Assembly: GCF_900168255.1 (NCBI RefSeq) | Contig: NZ_LT799838.1 | Location: forward strand, 682,001 to 746,000 | Reading direction: 5' to 3' | Length of the DNA: 64,000 nt | From: Psychrobacter sp. DAB_AL43B | GTDB lineage: Bacteria; Pseudomonadota; Gammaproteobacteria; Pseudomonadales; Moraxellaceae | Part shown: piece by piece, positions 9,560 to 19,189 of the stretch | Numbering within the stretch: position 1 is the first letter of the stretch | How the letters are laid out: every line of letters begins with the position of its first letter | Program-made: the position numbers and the translations under genes | Notes under the pieces: generated by a model | Seen by the model: the letters and a program-made list of their open reading frames with translations, nothing else | Told to the model about the DNA's origin: nothing | Databases searched by the model: none

Positions 9560-9889
9560 ATGGAAGTAACTGCAAAATTACGCGGTGCCGCCATTTCGGC
9601 ACAAAAAGTTAGACTCGTTGCCGATGAAGTTCGTGGCAAATCTATCGAGCGTGCTTTGGATATCCTAACGTATAGTAATAAAAAAGGCGCGGTTTTTGTT
9701 AAGAAATGTCTTAACTCAGCCATCGCCAATGCTGAACACAACAACGGTCTAGATATTGATACCCTTAAAGTATCAACCATCTACGTTGATGAAGGCATTA
9801 CGCTAAAACGTATCCTACCACGTGCTAAAGGTCGCGCTGATCGTATCAGCAAGCGTACCTGTCATATCACTATCAAGGTAGGGGAATAA
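9560..9889 (+). CDS. rplV: 50S ribosomal protein L22
   Basis: Large-subunit protein of 109 aa whose beta-hairpin reaches the exit tunnel near macrolide-binding sites. [20 protein letters not shown] at the N-terminus and [20 protein letters not shown] near the C-terminus match the family. The start at 9560 gives the normal length; upstream in-frame codons lie inside rpsS and are not needed. rpsC starts three bases after the stop. Confidence 0.97.
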   Translation: MEVTAKLRGAAISAQKVRLVADEVRGKSIERALDILTYSNKKGAVFVKKCLNSAIANAEHNNGLDIDTLKVSTIYVDEGITLKRILPRAKGRADRISKRTCHITIKVGE

Positions 9890-9892
9890 GTT

Positions 9893-10621
9893 ATGGGACA
9901 AAAAGTACATCCAATCGGAATTCGTCTTGGTGTTGTCAAAAAGCATAACGCAAACTGGTATGCTAGCCCAAAACAATACTCAGAATACCTGATCAACGAC
10001 ATTCAAGTTCGTGAATATCTGCGCAAAAAGCTAGATAGTGCTATGATTAGCAATATCATGATTGAGCGTCCTACCGGTGCTGCTAAGATTACCATCGCCA
10101 CTGCGCGTCCTGGTATTGTTATCGGTAAGAAAGGCGAAGACATTGAAAGACTTCAAAAAGAATTGACCAAAATTATGGGCGTACCTGCTCAGGTCAACAT
10201 TGAAGAAATCACGTCGCCTGATCTTGATGCTCACTTGGTAGCACAAGGTATCGCAAGTCAGCTTGAACGTCGTGTTATGTTCCGCCGTGCAATGAAGCGC
10301 GCGGTACAGAACAGCATGCGTTCTGGTGCTAAAGGTATTAAAGTTGAGTTGTCTGGCCGTCTTGGCGGTGCTGAGATTGCTCGTACTGAATGGTACCGTG
10401 AAGGTCGTGTGCCATTGCATACACTACGCGCCGATATTGACTATTCGTCAGTACGTGCGGAAACCACTTACGGCACCATCGGTGTAAAAGTTTGGATCTT
10501 CCGTGGCGAAATCCTTGACGGTATGAACAGTGTTTATAACCCCGTTAAAGAAGAGCAGACTCGGGCGCCAAAACGCCGTGGTCGTGGAAACGGAAACCGT
10601 CGAAACACAGACAGAGGTTAA
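9893..10621 (+). CDS. rpsC: 30S ribosomal protein S3
   Basis: Small-subunit protein of 242 aa at the mRNA entry channel. [13 protein letters not shown] at the N-terminus, a KH domain with [12 protein letters not shown] near residue 75, and the C-terminal S3 domain ending [15 protein letters not shown] are all present. A basic Arg/Gly-rich tail of about 20 residues ends the protein. Only three bases separate it from rplP. Confidence 0.98.
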   Translation: MGQKVHPIGIRLGVVKKHNANWYASPKQYSEYLINDIQVREYLRKKLDSAMISNIMIERPTGAAKITIATARPGIVIGKKGEDIERLQKELTKIMGVPAQVNIEEITSPDLDAHLVAQGIASQLERRVMFRRAMKRAVQNSMRSGAKGIKVELSGRLGGAEIARTEWYREGRVPLHTLRADIDYSSVRAETTYGTIGVKVWIFRGEILDGMNSVYNPVKEEQTRAPKRRGRGNGNRRNTDRG

Positions 10622-10624
10622 ACT

Positions 10625-11038
10625 ATGTTACAGCCAAAACGTACCAAGTTTCGTAAAATGCATAAAGGTCGTAACACTGGGCTAGCTCATCGTGGAAGCA
10701 CCGTTGCATTCGGACAAATTGGTCTAAAATCTTTGACTCGTGGTCGTATGACTGCCCGTCAAATTGAAGCAGCACGTCGTACCATCACTCGTAAAATTAA
10801 GCGTGGCGGTAAGATTTGGATTCGTGTCTTCCCAGACAAACCAATTACCAATAAGCCATTAGAAGTACGTATGGGTAAAGGTAAAGGTCCTGTAGAGTAT
10901 TGGGTATGCGAAGTCAAACCTGGTAAAATGCTATATGAACTTGAAGGGGTATCAGAAGAGCTTGCTCGCGAAGCCTTAACGCTTGCTGCAGCAAAACTGC
11001 CCTTTAAAACTACCATTGTTAAGCGGACGATAATGTAA
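10625..11038 (+). CDS. rplP: 50S ribosomal protein L16
   Basis: Large-subunit protein of 137 aa at the A-site tRNA elbow and a late assembly factor target. [17 protein letters not shown] at the N-terminus and the internal [12 protein letters not shown] motif are diagnostic. Its stop overlaps the rpmC start (TAATG). Confidence 0.98.
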   Translation: MLQPKRTKFRKMHKGRNTGLAHRGSTVAFGQIGLKSLTRGRMTARQIEAARRTITRKIKRGGKIWIRVFPDKPITNKPLEVRMGKGKGPVEYWVCEVKPGKMLYELEGVSEELAREALTLAAAKLPFKTTIVKRTIM

Positions 11039-11235
11039 TGAAGATCAGTGAATTACGTGATAAATCATTAGAAGAACTGACCCAGTTACTTGATGAAAAG
11101 CAACTTGATGCTTTCCGTATTCGTATGGCTAAAGCAACTGGTCAGTTGGGTAATACCCATGAAGTCCGAGTCAATCGTCGTACGATTGCTCAGATTCAGA
11201 CTATGATTAACGAGAAACAACGAGGCGACTCATGA
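11038..11235 (+). CDS. rpmC: 50S ribosomal protein L29
   Basis: Small helical hairpin protein of 65 aa next to L23 at the exit-tunnel mouth. The N-terminal [18 protein letters not shown] and the central [12 protein letters not shown] match the family. It overlaps rplP by one base and rpsQ by four (ATGA), so translation of the three is probably coupled. Confidence 0.97.
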   Translation: MKISELRDKSLEELTQLLDEKQLDAFRIRMAKATGQLGNTHEVRVNRRTIAQIQTMINEKQRGDS

Positions 11236-11504
11236 GCGATAACAATCAAACAGCTAATGCTAGCGTATTGACAGGACGAGTTGTCAGCGACAAGATGGAT
11301 AAGTCCATCACAGTTTTGATTGAGCGTCTGGTTCGTCATCCTTTGTATGGCAAACAGCTTCGTCGTTCTACTAAAATCAAAGCCCATGATGAAGACAACG
11401 TTTGCCAACAAGGCGACCTTGTCCGTATCAAAGAAACGCGTCCAATCTCAAAAACCAAGTCTTGGACTTTGGTTGAAGTGGTTGAAAAAGTAGAAAAAAT
11501 CTAA
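11232..11504 (+). CDS. rpsQ: 30S ribosomal protein S17
   Basis: Small-subunit OB-fold protein of 90 aa that binds helix 11 of 16S r[23 protein letters not shown] and [13 protein letters not shown] are typical. It overlaps rpmC and is the last gene of the S10 transcription unit; a good promoter for the spc operon begins six bases after its stop. Confidence 0.97.
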   Translation: MSDNNQTANASVLTGRVVSDKMDKSITVLIERLVRHPLYGKQLRRSTKIKAHDEDNVCQQGDLVRIKETRPISKTKSWTLVEVVEKVEKI

Positions 11505-11509
11505 GTAAA

Positions 11510-11538
11510 TTGCATTAAAAGCCAGAAGCTGTTAAAAT
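11510..11538 (+). promoter_or_regulatory. rplN: spc operon promoter
   Basis: TTGCAT at 11510-11515 and TAAAAT at 11533-11538 are separated by exactly 17 bases. They lie in the 182-base gap between rpsQ and rplN, where the spc promoter sits in E. coli. The predicted leader is about 140 bases. Confidence 0.65.
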
Positions 11539-11686
11539 GTCCGCCTTTTTAAGGATGCTGATTGCGCCGAGCGTATATCACTCACATTAAGAGTAAGCTG
11601 CGGTTATTTACATTAAATGCCGTCTACTCATACTGTGCTAGCGGCAGCAACTGGTTTTTATTGCTCATACGTGCGGAGTTAACGCT

Positions 11687-12055
11687 ATGATTCAGGTTGA
11701 GTCAATGCTGGAAGTTGCAGACAATAGCGGTGCAAGACGAGTTCAGTGCATTAAAGTACTGGGTGGCTCTCATCGTCGTTATGCATCAGTCGGCGATATC
11801 ATTAAAGTAACGGTTAAAGAAGCCATTCCTCGCGGTCGTGTTAAAAAAGGCGACGTGATGAATGCGGTAGTTGTACGTACCAAAAAAGGCGTTCGTCGTC
11901 CTGATGGTTCGGTATTACGTTTTGACGACAATGCTGCGGTATTGTTGAACCAAAACAAAGCGCCGATTGCAACTCGTATTTTTGGACCGGTAACTCGTGA
12001 ACTACGTGGTGATCAGTTTATGAAAATTGTATCACTAGCACCAGAAGTATTGTGA
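11687..12055 (+). CDS. rplN: 50S ribosomal protein L14
   Basis: First gene of the spc operon, 122 aa. L14 forms intersubunit bridges and is the docking site of the silencing factor Rsf[21 protein letters not shown] at the N-terminus and the basic loop [14 protein letters not shown] are diagnostic. rplX follows after eight bases. Confidence 0.98.
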   Translation: MIQVESMLEVADNSGARRVQCIKVLGGSHRRYASVGDIIKVTVKEAIPRGRVKKGDVMNAVVVRTKKGVRRPDGSVLRFDDNAAVLLNQNKAPIATRIFGPVTRELRGDQFMKIVSLAPEVL

Positions 12056-12063
12056 GGTAATCC

Positions 12064-12381
12064 ATGTCAAAATTACGTAAAGGCGATACAGTTATCGTGA
12101 TTGCTGGGAAAGATAAAGGCAAACAAGGTACTGTACAAGCTGTAAAAAATGATCGTATTAAAGTAGAAGGCATTAATATTGTTACTAAACATCAGAAGCC
12201 AAATCAGGCAACTGGCGTTGAAGGTGGCATTCTTAAGCAAGAAGCTTTTCTGCACATCTCAAATGTCGCAATCTTAAATGCGCAAACCCAAAAAGCAGAC
12301 CGTATTACTTATCAATTCGGCGAAGACGGCAACAAACAACGCGTCTATCGTTCGAACGGTGAAGTAGTGGCGACTGCGTAA
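12064..12381 (+). CDS. rplX: 50S ribosomal protein L24
   Basis: Assembly-initiator protein of 105 aa that binds the 5' end of 23S rRNA. The KOW motif GDTVIVIAGKDKGKQGTV lies at residues 7-24. GIN(I/V)VTKHQKPN is the following conserved segment. A GAGGTAAT site precedes the start, and rplE follows within 25 bases. Confidence 0.98.
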   Translation: MSKLRKGDTVIVIAGKDKGKQGTVQAVKNDRIKVEGINIVTKHQKPNQATGVEGGILKQEAFLHISNVAILNAQTQKADRITYQFGEDGNKQRVYRSNGEVVATA

Positions 12382-12402
12382 GACACTAAGGGTGTAATGG
12401 TA

Positions 12403-12939
12403 ATGGCAAGATTAAAAGCTTTATATAACAACGAACTAAAGCAGCAGATTAAAGAAGAGCTTGGTTTAGATAACGTGATGCAAGTGCCTAAAATCACTAA
12501 AATCACACTTAATATGGGTGTTGGTGGCGCGTCTCAAGACAAGAAATTGCTTGAAGGTGCAGTAGCTGATATGACCGCAATTGCTGGTCAAAAACCTGTA
12601 GTCACCAAAGCGCGTAAATCAATTGCTGGCTTTAAGATTCGTGAAGAATGGCCGATTGGTTGCAAAGTAACGCTACGCGGTGAGCAAATGTACGAATTTT
12701 TAGATCGTCTCATTGCCGTTGCAATTCCTCGTGTTCGTGACTTCCGTGGTTTTTCACCTAAAGCCTTTGACGGTCGTGGTAACTACTCATTGGGTATCAA
12801 AGAACAAATTGTTTTCCCAGAAGTAGACTTCGACAAGATTGATCGTATCCGCGGTATGGATGTGACCATCACTACGTCAGCTGCTACTGATGATGAAGGT
12901 CGTGCGTTGCTTAAAGCATTCGGCTTCCCATTTAAATAA
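12403..12939 (+). CDS. rplE: 50S ribosomal protein L5
   Basis: Large-subunit central-protuberance protein of 178 aa that binds 5S rRNA and P-site t[19 protein letters not shown] near residue 27, [20 protein letters not shown] and the C-terminal AFGFPFK are characteristic. ATG codons at 12397 and 12403 are both possible. The second gives MARLKALYN, which matches the N-terminus I recall for relatives; an AAGGG site lies 4 or 10 bases upstream respectively. Confidence 0.96.
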   Translation: MARLKALYNNELKQQIKEELGLDNVMQVPKITKITLNMGVGGASQDKKLLEGAVADMTAIAGQKPVVTKARKSIAGFKIREEWPIGCKVTLRGEQMYEFLDRLIAVAIPRVRDFRGFSPKAFDGRGNYSLGIKEQIVFPEVDFDKIDRIRGMDVTITTSAATDDEGRALLKAFGFPFK

Positions 12940-12951
12940 GGTAAAGACGTT

Positions 12952-13257
12952 ATGGCAAAGAAGAGCATGATTAACCGCGAATTAAAGCGCGAGAAAATGG
13001 TAGCTAAATATGCTGACAAGCGTATCAAGCTAAAAGAAACTATCAGTGATATGACTGCAAGTGACGAAACTCGTATGGAAGCGATGTTAGAGCTACAAGC
13101 TTTACCACGTAACGCATCACCAGTACGTCTGCGCAATCGTTGTGCTATCACAGGTCGTCCTCACGGTTACTTCCGCAAGTTTGGCTTATCACGCAATATG
13201 TTGCGTGAGCGTGTCATGCAAGGCGATGTGCCTGGTGTTCGTAAAGCAAGCTGGTAA
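12952..13257 (+). CDS. rpsN: 30S ribosomal protein S14
   Basis: Small-subunit head protein of 101 aa. This is the long zinc-independent form: the zinc-ribbon cysteines of the short form are absent, and [20 protein letters not shown] near the C-terminus marks the family. An AAGGTAAAG site precedes the ATG. rpsH follows after 11 bases. Confidence 0.98.
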   Translation: MAKKSMINRELKREKMVAKYADKRIKLKETISDMTASDETRMEAMLELQALPRNASPVRLRNRCAITGRPHGYFRKFGLSRNMLRERVMQGDVPGVRKASW

Positions 13258-13268
13258 GGGGTAACTAT

Positions 13269-13667
13269 ATGAGTATGCAAGATACCGTTGGGGATATGCT
13301 AACCCGTATTCGTAACGCACAAATGGCTAATAAAGTATCGGTAGCAATGCCGAACTCTAAGCTACGTAAAGCAATCGCTGATCTGTTGGTTAGCGAAGGT
13401 TATGTGGCTAACGCTGTTGTTACTGCAGAAGACAACAACAAAGCAACATTATCTATTGAACTAAAATACTTCGAAGGCAAGCCTGTCATCGAAACGATTC
13501 AACGTTTTAGCCGTCCTGGTTTACGCCAGCATCGCGGTAAAGACGCTATCCCTACTGTTAAGCAAGGTATGGGTGTTGCTATCGTATCAACTAGCCAAGG
13601 TATCATGAGCGATCGTGCTGCACGCGCTGCTGGTATTGGTGGTGAAGTTGTCGCATTTGTAGCGTAA
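13269..13667 (+). CDS. rpsH: 30S ribosomal protein S8
   Basis: Central-domain primary-binding protein of 132 aa; in E. coli it is the autogenous repressor of the spc operon through a site near rpl[19 protein letters not shown] at the N-terminus and [20 protein letters not shown] at the C-terminus are diagnostic. An unusual 175-base spacer with two inverted repeats separates it from rplF. Confidence 0.98.
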   Translation: MSMQDTVGDMLTRIRNAQMANKVSVAMPNSKLRKAIADLLVSEGYVANAVVTAEDNNKATLSIELKYFEGKPVIETIQRFSRPGLRQHRGKDAIPTVKQGMGVAIVSTSQGIMSDRAARAAGIGGEVVAFVA

Positions 13668-13698
13668 GCTACACGACAATAAAGTCTATTTGACGTTT

Positions 13699-13755
13699 GT
13701 TAGACATCTATCGATATAGTAATGATTAATTATTTCAAATTGATAGATGTCTAAC
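13699..13755. repeat. 14-base perfect inverted repeat between rpsH and rplF
   Basis: Arms GTTAGACATCTATC (13699-13712) and its exact complement (13742-13755) flank a 29-base AT-rich loop. The structure sits in the middle of the spc operon, in a spacer that is normally only a few bases long. It could be an RNA processing or regulatory hairpin, a protein-binding palindrome or the remnant of a small repeat element. Confidence 0.75.
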
Positions 13756-13770
13756 GCGGTCAACTATGCT

Positions 13771-13803
13771 AAACTAACACGCTTTTTAGCCTGTTAGTTT
13801 TTT
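13771..13803 (+). terminator. terminator-like hairpin upstream of rplF
   Basis: Arms AAACTAACA (13771-13779) and TGTTAGTTT (13792-13800) pair perfectly around a 12-base loop, and the downstream arm runs into six T (13798-13803). The stem is AT-rich, so termination would be weak or partial. Read-through must occur unless rplF has its own promoter, since essential genes lie downstream. Confidence 0.45.
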
Positions 13804-13842
13804 CGCTAATATAAAGAAGTTAATTTTTTAAGGAATACTCCT

Positions 13843-14376
13843 ATGTCTCGTGTGGCTAAAGCCCCAGTAACGCTGCCAAACGGCGTAAGCGTTACTTTGA
13901 ACGATCGGCAGGTCGAAGTTAAAGGCAAGAACGGCATTATGTCTTTACGCCTGCATGAATTGGTCGAGCTGAAACAGGAAGATGATGCAATATTTCTCTC
14001 ACCTGTAGCAGCCTCAAAAGAAGCAATGATGCATACTGGCACCATGCGCTCTTTACTAAACAACTTAGTAATAGGCGTAAACGAAGGCTTTGAAAAACGT
14101 CTTCTACTAATCGGTGTTGGTTATCGTGCACAAGCTACTGGAAATAAAATAACCTTGAACGTTGGTTACTCGCATCCAGTAGAATATACGCTACCTGAAA
14201 GTGTGTCAGCTGAAACCCCAACGCAAACTGAAATCGTTTTAAAATCAAACGACAAACAGCAGCTTGGTCAAGCAGCGGCTAATATCCGTGGTTTCCGCCC
14301 ACCTGAGCCTTATAAAGGTAAAGGTATTCGTTATAGTGACGAGCATGTGATTCGCAAAGAAGCTAAGAAAAAATAA
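13843..14376 (+). CDS. rplF: 50S ribosomal protein L6
   Basis: Two-domain 23S rRNA-binding protein of 177 aa near the sarcin-ricin loop and elongation-factor site. [14 protein letters not shown] near residue 27 and the C-terminal motif [16 protein letters not shown] are diagnostic. A strong AAGGAATACTCCT leader site precedes the ATG. rplR follows after 11 bases. Confidence 0.98.
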   Translation: MSRVAKAPVTLPNGVSVTLNDRQVEVKGKNGIMSLRLHELVELKQEDDAIFLSPVAASKEAMMHTGTMRSLLNNLVIGVNEGFEKRLLLIGVGYRAQATGNKITLNVGYSHPVEYTLPESVSAETPTQTEIVLKSNDKQQLGQAAANIRGFRPPEPYKGKGIRYSDEHVIRKEAKKK

Positions 14377-14387
14377 GGTGAGTTGAA

Positions 14388-14738
14388 ATGTTTGATAAAA
14401 AAGCAGCTCGTCTACGTCGAGCTAAGAAAACCCGCGCGCACATCCGTTTCTTGGGCGTTCATCGTCTAACGGTTAACCGCACGCCAAAGCATATGTATGC
14501 CCAGATTATCTCTCCTAACGGTGGTGAAGTGATTGCTCAGGCATCTACCTTAGACAGCAGCTTGCGCTCAGGCGCGACTGGTAACGCTGATGCAGCGACG
14601 TCTGTGGGCCAATTAATCGCAGAACGCGCAAAAGCAGCTGGTATCACTAAAGTTGCCTTTGACCGTAGTGGTTTTAAATATCATGGTCGAGTAAAAGCTT
14701 TAGCTGAAGCTGCTCGCGAAAACGGATTGGAGTTTTAA
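14388..14738 (+). CDS. rplR: 50S ribosomal protein L18
   Basis: 5S rRNA-binding protein of 116 aa in the central protuberance. The basic N-terminus [13 protein letters not shown] and the C-terminal [19 protein letters not shown] are diagnostic. An AAGGTGAG site precedes the start. Only two bases separate it from rpsE. Confidence 0.98.
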   Translation: MFDKKAARLRRAKKTRAHIRFLGVHRLTVNRTPKHMYAQIISPNGGEVIAQASTLDSSLRSGATGNADAATSVGQLIAERAKAAGITKVAFDRSGFKYHGRVKALAEAARENGLEF

Positions 14739-14740
14739 TC

Positions 14741-15256
14741 ATGGCTAGAAATGATAAAAATGATAAAAATGAACAGACTGACGGTCTAGTAGAACGCTTA
14801 GTTACCGTTGATCGCGTTGCAAAAGTTGTTAAAGGTGGTCGTATTTTCTCTTTCACTGCGTTGACCGTAGTGGGTGATGGCAATGGTCGTGTTGGTTTTG
14901 GTCGCGGTAAAGCACGTGAAGTGCCAGCTGCTATTCAAAAAGCACTAGAAGCTGCCAAACGCAATATGATTACTGTTGAGCTTAATGGTGCAACTTTGCA
15001 TCATCCGATCAAAGCACGTCATGGTGCTAGTAAAGTTCTTATGCAACCTGCATCTGAAGGTACTGGCGTAATCGCCGGTGGCGCAATGCGTGCTGTATTA
15101 GAAGTTGCTGGTGTCAAAGATGTTTTGACTAAATGTTATGGTTCTACCAACACTGCTAACGTTGTTCGCGCAACGTTTAACGGTTTACGTGATATGTCAA
15201 CTCCAGAAAAGATGGCAGCAAAACGTGGTAAATCTGTAGACGAAATCTTGGGTTAA
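14741..15256 (+). CDS. rpsE: 30S ribosomal protein S5
   Basis: Small-subunit protein of 171 aa involved in decoding fidelity and mRNA helicase activity. The S5 double-stranded RNA-binding motif begins at [20 protein letters not shown], and [20 protein letters not shown] follows. The first ten residues are a short Lys/Asn/Asp repeat. rpmD follows after 20 bases. Confidence 0.98.
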   Translation: MARNDKNDKNEQTDGLVERLVTVDRVAKVVKGGRIFSFTALTVVGDGNGRVGFGRGKAREVPAAIQKALEAAKRNMITVELNGATLHHPIKARHGASKVLMQPASEGTGVIAGGAMRAVLEVAGVKDVLTKCYGSTNTANVVRATFNGLRDMSTPEKMAAKRGKSVDEILG

Positions 15257-15276
15257 CTTAGACTAGGTGAGTTACG

Positions 15277-15456
15277 ATGAAAAAAATGAAAGTCACTCAA
15301 TTTAAATCGGGTGCCCATCGCCTCAAGAGCCACAAAGCGAGCTTGAAAGGATTGGGTTTACGCCGTATTAATCATACTGTTGAAGTAGAAGATACTCCTT
15401 CAACTCGTGGTATGGTCAATCGCGTTAACTACATGGTAAAAGTGGAGGAAGCGTAA
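15277..15456 (+). CDS. rpmD: 50S ribosomal protein L30
   Basis: Short gene of 59 codons plus stop. The translation begins [20 protein letters not shown] and contains [20 protein letters not shown], matching L30. The position between rpsE and rplO is the universal one. A TAGGTGAG site precedes the ATG, and the stop overlaps the rplO start (TAATG). Confidence 0.96.
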   Translation: MKKMKVTQFKSGAHRLKSHKASLKGLGLRRINHTVEVEDTPSTRGMVNRVNYMVKVEEA

Positions 15457-15896
15457 TGGGTCTTAGATTAAATGAATTATCACCAGGTGTTGGCGCAAAG
15501 AAAACTGCCCAACGTCGTGGTCGTGGTATCGGTTCAGGCCTTGGTAAAACTGGTGGTCGTGGTGTTAAAGGTCAGAAATCTCGTTCAGGTTCTAGCATTC
15601 GCTCAGGATTTGAAGGTGGTCAAATGCCTTTATATCGCCGTCTACCAAAATTTGGTTTTACCAGTAAAATGGCAATGACGACTGCTGAAGTTCGTCTGTC
15701 TGAACTGAACAAAATCGAAGGTGACGTCGTTAGTATTGCAACATTAAAAGCTGCTAACCTTATCCGTCACGACATGAAACGCGCTCGTATTATGTTGTCA
15801 GGCGAAGTCACTAAAGCTTATACTTTTAAAGGTATCAAAGTGACTAAAGGCGCCAAGCAAGCAATCGAAGCTGCTGGTGGTAGCATCGAGGAGTAG
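15456..15896 (+). CDS. rplO: 50S ribosomal protein L15
   Basis: Large-subunit protein of 146 aa with a long Gly/Arg-rich N-terminal extension that threads into 23S r[23 protein letters not shown] near residues 20-40 and the [18 protein letters not shown] block are diagnostic. It overlaps rpmD by one base. secY starts four bases after the stop. Confidence 0.98.
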   Translation: MGLRLNELSPGVGAKKTAQRRGRGIGSGLGKTGGRGVKGQKSRSGSSIRSGFEGGQMPLYRRLPKFGFTSKMAMTTAEVRLSELNKIEGDVVSIATLKAANLIRHDMKRARIMLSGEVTKAYTFKGIKVTKGAKQAIEAAGGSIEE

Positions 15897-15900
15897 TAAC

Positions 15901-17247
15901 GTGTCAAAACAATCAATGTCATCGACTGGTGTACCGCTCAATCCATTTGCATTTATACGTAAGTATGATGAATTATGGACGCGTCTATTGTTCTTAATCG
16001 GCGCATTGATTGTTTATCGTTTAGGGTCACATATTCCAGTACCGGGTATTAATCCGGTTAATTTGGCTGATCTGTTTTCGCGCAACGAAAATACCATTCT
16101 GAGCATGTTTAATATGTTTTCAGGTGGTGCACTAGAGCGTATGTCCATCATGGCACTTGGCATTATGCCATATATTTCAGCATCGATTATTGTACAGATG
16201 ATGTCTGCAGTACTGCCATCGCTTGAAGCTCTCAAAAAAGAGGGTGAAGCGGGACGACGTAAGTTAAACAAGTATACCCGTCAAGGCACGCTTGCATTAG
16301 CACTGGTGCAGTCATTAGGAATGTGTGCTGGTTTAATCAGCCAAAACCTTACTTTGTCTGCTGGTCTTACTTTTTATATTCCAGCGGTTACCTCATTGGT
16401 AGCAGGCGCTATGTTCTTAATGTGGCTTGGTGAGCAGATTACAGAGCGCGGCGTAGGCAATGGTATTTCAATGCTCATTTTTGCGAGTATTGTCGCTGGT
16501 ACGCCAGGTATGATTTCGCAGTCTATCGAACAGGTCAATCAAGGTCAGATGAACTTGATTGTCCTCTTTATCTTTGTACTGTTAGGTATCGCGGTTACTG
16601 CCGGTATTGTTTATATTGAACGTGCTCAGCGCCGCGTCCCTGTTAATTATGCGCAAAAACAACAACAAGGCCGCAAGATTTATGCCCAACAGCAATCACA
16701 TTTGCCGTTGAAGCTTAATATGGCAGGGGTTATCCCAGCTATTTTTGCCAGCTCATTATTGTTGTTTCCTGCAAGTTTGGGGCAGTGGGTTGGTCAATCG
16801 ACTGATCCTACCTTTATGCAAAAGATATTGCAAAATATGGCACTGGTGTTGTCCCCAGGACAACCATTATATTTGGTTCTGTTTGGCGCAATGATTATTT
16901 TCTTCTGTTACTTCTATACGGCATTGGTATTTAGTCCACGTGAAGTTGCTGAAAACCTTAAACGTAGTGGTGCGTATATCCCAGGTATTCGCCCAGGACA
17001 ACAAACTCAGCGTTACCTCGATCATGTATTAAACCGACTGACCTTTATTGGCGCGATGTATATGACGGTTATTTGTTTAATGCCAATGGTCGTTCAGTCA
17101 TCGTTTGGTGTGCCGTTTCAACTTGGTGGTACGTCGTTACTGATTATGGTGGTTGTGGTAATGGACTTCATCTCGCAGATTCAAGCGCATTTGATGACCC
17201 ATCAATATCATGATCAGACGTTAATTCAATCGCCCACTCGATCTTAA
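15901..17247 (+). CDS. secY: protein translocase subunit SecY
   Basis: Ten-span inner-membrane channel of the Sec translocon, about 448 aa. [11 protein letters not shown] in the first membrane segment region, the [20 protein letters not shown] plug-adjacent stretch and [12 protein letters not shown] are typical. The GTG at 15901 is chosen because a GAGGAG site (inside the end of rplO) lies about nine bases upstream and the N-terminus resembles relatives; the next ATG is at 15916. Its place after rplO is standard for the spc operon. Confidence 0.95.
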   Translation: MSKQSMSSTGVPLNPFAFIRKYDELWTRLLFLIGALIVYRLGSHIPVPGINPVNLADLFSRNENTILSMFNMFSGGALERMSIMALGIMPYISASIIVQMMSAVLPSLEALKKEGEAGRRKLNKYTRQGTLALALVQSLGMCAGLISQNLTLSAGLTFYIPAVTSLVAGAMFLMWLGEQITERGVGNGISMLIFASIVAGTPGMISQSIEQVNQGQMNLIVLFIFVLLGIAVTAGIVYIERAQRRVPVNYAQKQQQGRKIYAQQQSHLPLKLNMAGVIPAIFASSLLLFPASLGQWVGQSTDPTFMQKILQNMALVLSPGQPLYLVLFGAMIIFFCYFYTALVFSPREVAENLKRSGAYIPGIRPGQQTQRYLDHVLNRLTFIGAMYMTVICLMPMVVQSSFGVPFQLGGTSLLIMVVVVMDFISQIQAHLMTHQYHDQTLIQSPTRS

Positions 17248-17278
17248 ATGAGCGGTACGATATTTCAAGGAGTATGCT

Positions 17279-17395
17279 ATGAAAGTTCAAGCATCAGTTA
17301 AGAAGATTTGTGGTAGCTGTAAAGTTGTGCGCCGTAAAGGCCGTGTACATATTATTTGTACCGCAGAACCTCGCCACAAGCAACGTCAGGGTTAA
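17279..17395 (+). CDS. rpmJ: 50S ribosomal protein L36
   Basis: Tiny gene of 38 codons plus stop. [20 protein letters not shown] followed by [18 protein letters not shown] is a classic L36 with the zinc ligands Cys-11, Cys-14, Cys-27 and His-32. An AAGGAG site precedes the ATG. It is the last gene of the spc operon, as in E. coli. Confidence 0.97.
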   Translation: MKVQASVKKICGSCKVVRRKGRVHIICTAEPRHKQRQG

Positions 17396-17457
17396 TATTT
17401 AGGTAGAGTAAAGCGTTAAGCTTGTCCTACTTATTAAATTAATACTTGAAAAATAAC

Positions 17458-17479
17458 GGCGGATGCGATATCATCCGCC
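17458..17479. repeat. GC-rich hairpin before the alpha operon
   Basis: GGCGGATG (17458-17465) and CATCCGCC (17472-17479) form a perfect 8-base stem with a 6-base loop. No T tract follows on the plus strand, so it is not a classical terminator in that direction. It may be a 3' stability element or part of the alpha operon leader. Confidence 0.55.
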
Positions 17480-17651
17480 ACTTGCCGTAGTTTATGCAAA
17501 ACCTTTTATAACATGTTCAATGGATAGACTTGGTTTCCAAGTTAAAACAGCGATAATAATTATAAAAGCTTTAGTATTAACAGCAACAAATCTGAAAAAT
17601 AATGCCTTATTTAATAAATAAAGCTTATTTTTCTTTAATGGAGAGAAATCA

Positions 17652-18008
17652 ATGGCTCGTATTGCCGGCGTAAACATTCCGGATAATAAGCATGCTGTTA
17701 TTTCACTAACTTACATCTTTGGTGTAGGTCGTACCACTGCTCAGAAAATCTTAGAAGCAGTTGGCATTGCCCCTACTACTAAAGTCAGTCAGTTAGATGA
17801 TACACAGTTAGATGCTATCCGTGCACAAGTTTCAGAATACATGACTGAAGGTGATCTTCGTCGTGAAGTGTCAATGAACATCAAGCGCTTGGTTGATCTT
17901 GGTTGTTACCGTGGCATCCGCCATCGTCGTAACCTACCTGTTAGAGGTCAGAACACTAAGAACAACGCTCGTACTCGTAAGGGTCCGACACGCCCTCTCA
18001 AAAGATAA
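17652..18008 (+). CDS. rpsM: 30S ribosomal protein S13
   Basis: First gene of the alpha operon, 118 aa. S13 contacts P-site tRNA and the 50S subunit. [20 protein letters not shown] at the N-terminus and [20 protein letters not shown] at the C-terminus are diagnostic. A GGAGAG site precedes the ATG. In E. coli S4 represses this operon through a pseudoknot near this start; the 256-base leader here could hold an analogue, but I could not establish one by eye. Confidence 0.98.
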   Translation: MARIAGVNIPDNKHAVISLTYIFGVGRTTAQKILEAVGIAPTTKVSQLDDTQLDAIRAQVSEYMTEGDLRREVSMNIKRLVDLGCYRGIRHRRNLPVRGQNTKNNARTRKGPTRPLKR

Positions 18009-18028
18009 TTAACTTAGGAAGCTAAAAG

Positions 18029-18418
18029 ATGGCAAAAGACACTCGCAGTCGCAAAAAGGTGACTCGTCGTTCAGTATCGGAGGGCGTAGCCCATATCCAT
18101 GCGTCTTTTAATAACACCATTGTTACGATTACCGATCGTCAGGGTAATGCATTGGCTTGGGCCACTTCAGGTGGACAAGGCTTCCGTGGTTCACGTAAAT
18201 CTACACCATTTGCAGCTCAGGTTGCAGCTGAAGTCGCTGGTAAAGCGGCTCAAGAATATGGTGTTAAGAATATCGATGTTTTGGTCAAAGGACCAGGACC
18301 GGGTCGTGAGTCTGCGGTAAGAGCACTAGGTGCATTGGGTTATAAAGTTAACAGCATCTCTGATGTAACCCCAATCCCACACAATGGTTGCCGTGCGCCG
18401 AAAAAGCGCCGCGTCTAA
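18029..18418 (+). CDS. rpsK: 30S ribosomal protein S11
   Basis: Platform protein of 129 aa near the mRNA exit region. [20 protein letters not shown] near residue 19 and the C-terminal [15 protein letters not shown] are diagnostic. A TTAGGA site precedes the start. rpsD follows after 48 bases. Confidence 0.98.
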   Translation: MAKDTRSRKKVTRRSVSEGVAHIHASFNNTIVTITDRQGNALAWATSGGQGFRGSRKSTPFAAQVAAEVAGKAAQEYGVKNIDVLVKGPGPGRESAVRALGALGYKVNSISDVTPIPHNGCRAPKKRRV

Positions 18419-18466
18419 TATTAAAGACGAAGCTTTTTATAATAAAAGCTTATAGGAGACATAACA

Positions 18467-19108
18467 ATGGCCCGTTATATTGGACCAAAACTCAAATTAT
18501 CACGTCGTGAAGGTACAGACTTAGGCCTTAAGTCTGGTGTTAAACCATACGACGTAAAAACGAAAAAATCGGCTCGTCCACCTGGTCAACATGGTGTAAG
18601 CCGTAACAAAAGCTCAGAATACTCTTTACAGTTACGTGAAAAACAAAAAGTTAAACGTATCTATGGTGTATTAGAGCGTCAGTTTGCAAACTACTACAAA
18701 GAAGCTGCTCGTAAGCGTGGCGCTACTGGTGAGAACCTACTAGCGATGCTTGAGAGTCGTCTTGATAACGTAGTATATCGCATGGGCTTTGGCTCAACGC
18801 GCGCTGAAGCACGTCAGTTAGTTAGCCATCGCACTGTGATGGTAAAAAGAGCTGGCCGTGATGAGTTTGTTCGTGTGAACATTCCATCAATTCAGCTTCA
18901 AGATGGTGATGTCATCGCTATTCAAGAGAAATCTCGCGAACAATTGCGTATTAAAAACGCAATTGAGCTGGCTACCCAACGTGGTATTCCAGAATGGCTA
19001 GATGTTGATCACAGCAAACTACAAGGCACGTTTAAAAAAGCGCCTGATCGTATTGATCTACCTGCTGAAATCAACGAAAGCTTAATCGTTGAGCTATACT
19101 CTAAGTAA
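18467..19108 (+). CDS. rpsD: 30S ribosomal protein S4
   Basis: Primary 16S rRNA-binding protein of 213 aa, slightly longer than the 206 aa of E. coli. The N-terminal region has [20 protein letters not shown], and the S4 RNA-binding domain contains [20 protein letters not shown]. The N-terminal zinc cysteines of some S4 proteins are absent. In E. coli S4 is the alpha-operon repressor. A strong AGGAG site precedes the ATG. Confidence 0.98.
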   Translation: MARYIGPKLKLSRREGTDLGLKSGVKPYDVKTKKSARPPGQHGVSRNKSSEYSLQLREKQKVKRIYGVLERQFANYYKEAARKRGATGENLLAMLESRLDNVVYRMGFGSTRAEARQLVSHRTVMVKRAGRDEFVRVNIPSIQLQDGDVIAIQEKSREQLRIKNAIELATQRGIPEWLDVDHSKLQGTFKKAPDRIDLPAEINESLIVELYSK

Positions 19109-19189
19109 GTAACGTACTGCTCGATGCGATGAAAATGGCATTGAGCAATTAACGTTAATTAAACCAGTTTAATAAATCGAGGTGACATC

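Noticed and set aside
17458..17479. Intrinsic terminator for the spc operon
   Set aside because: The stem is perfect but no T tract follows on the plus strand, so it was kept only as a hairpin.
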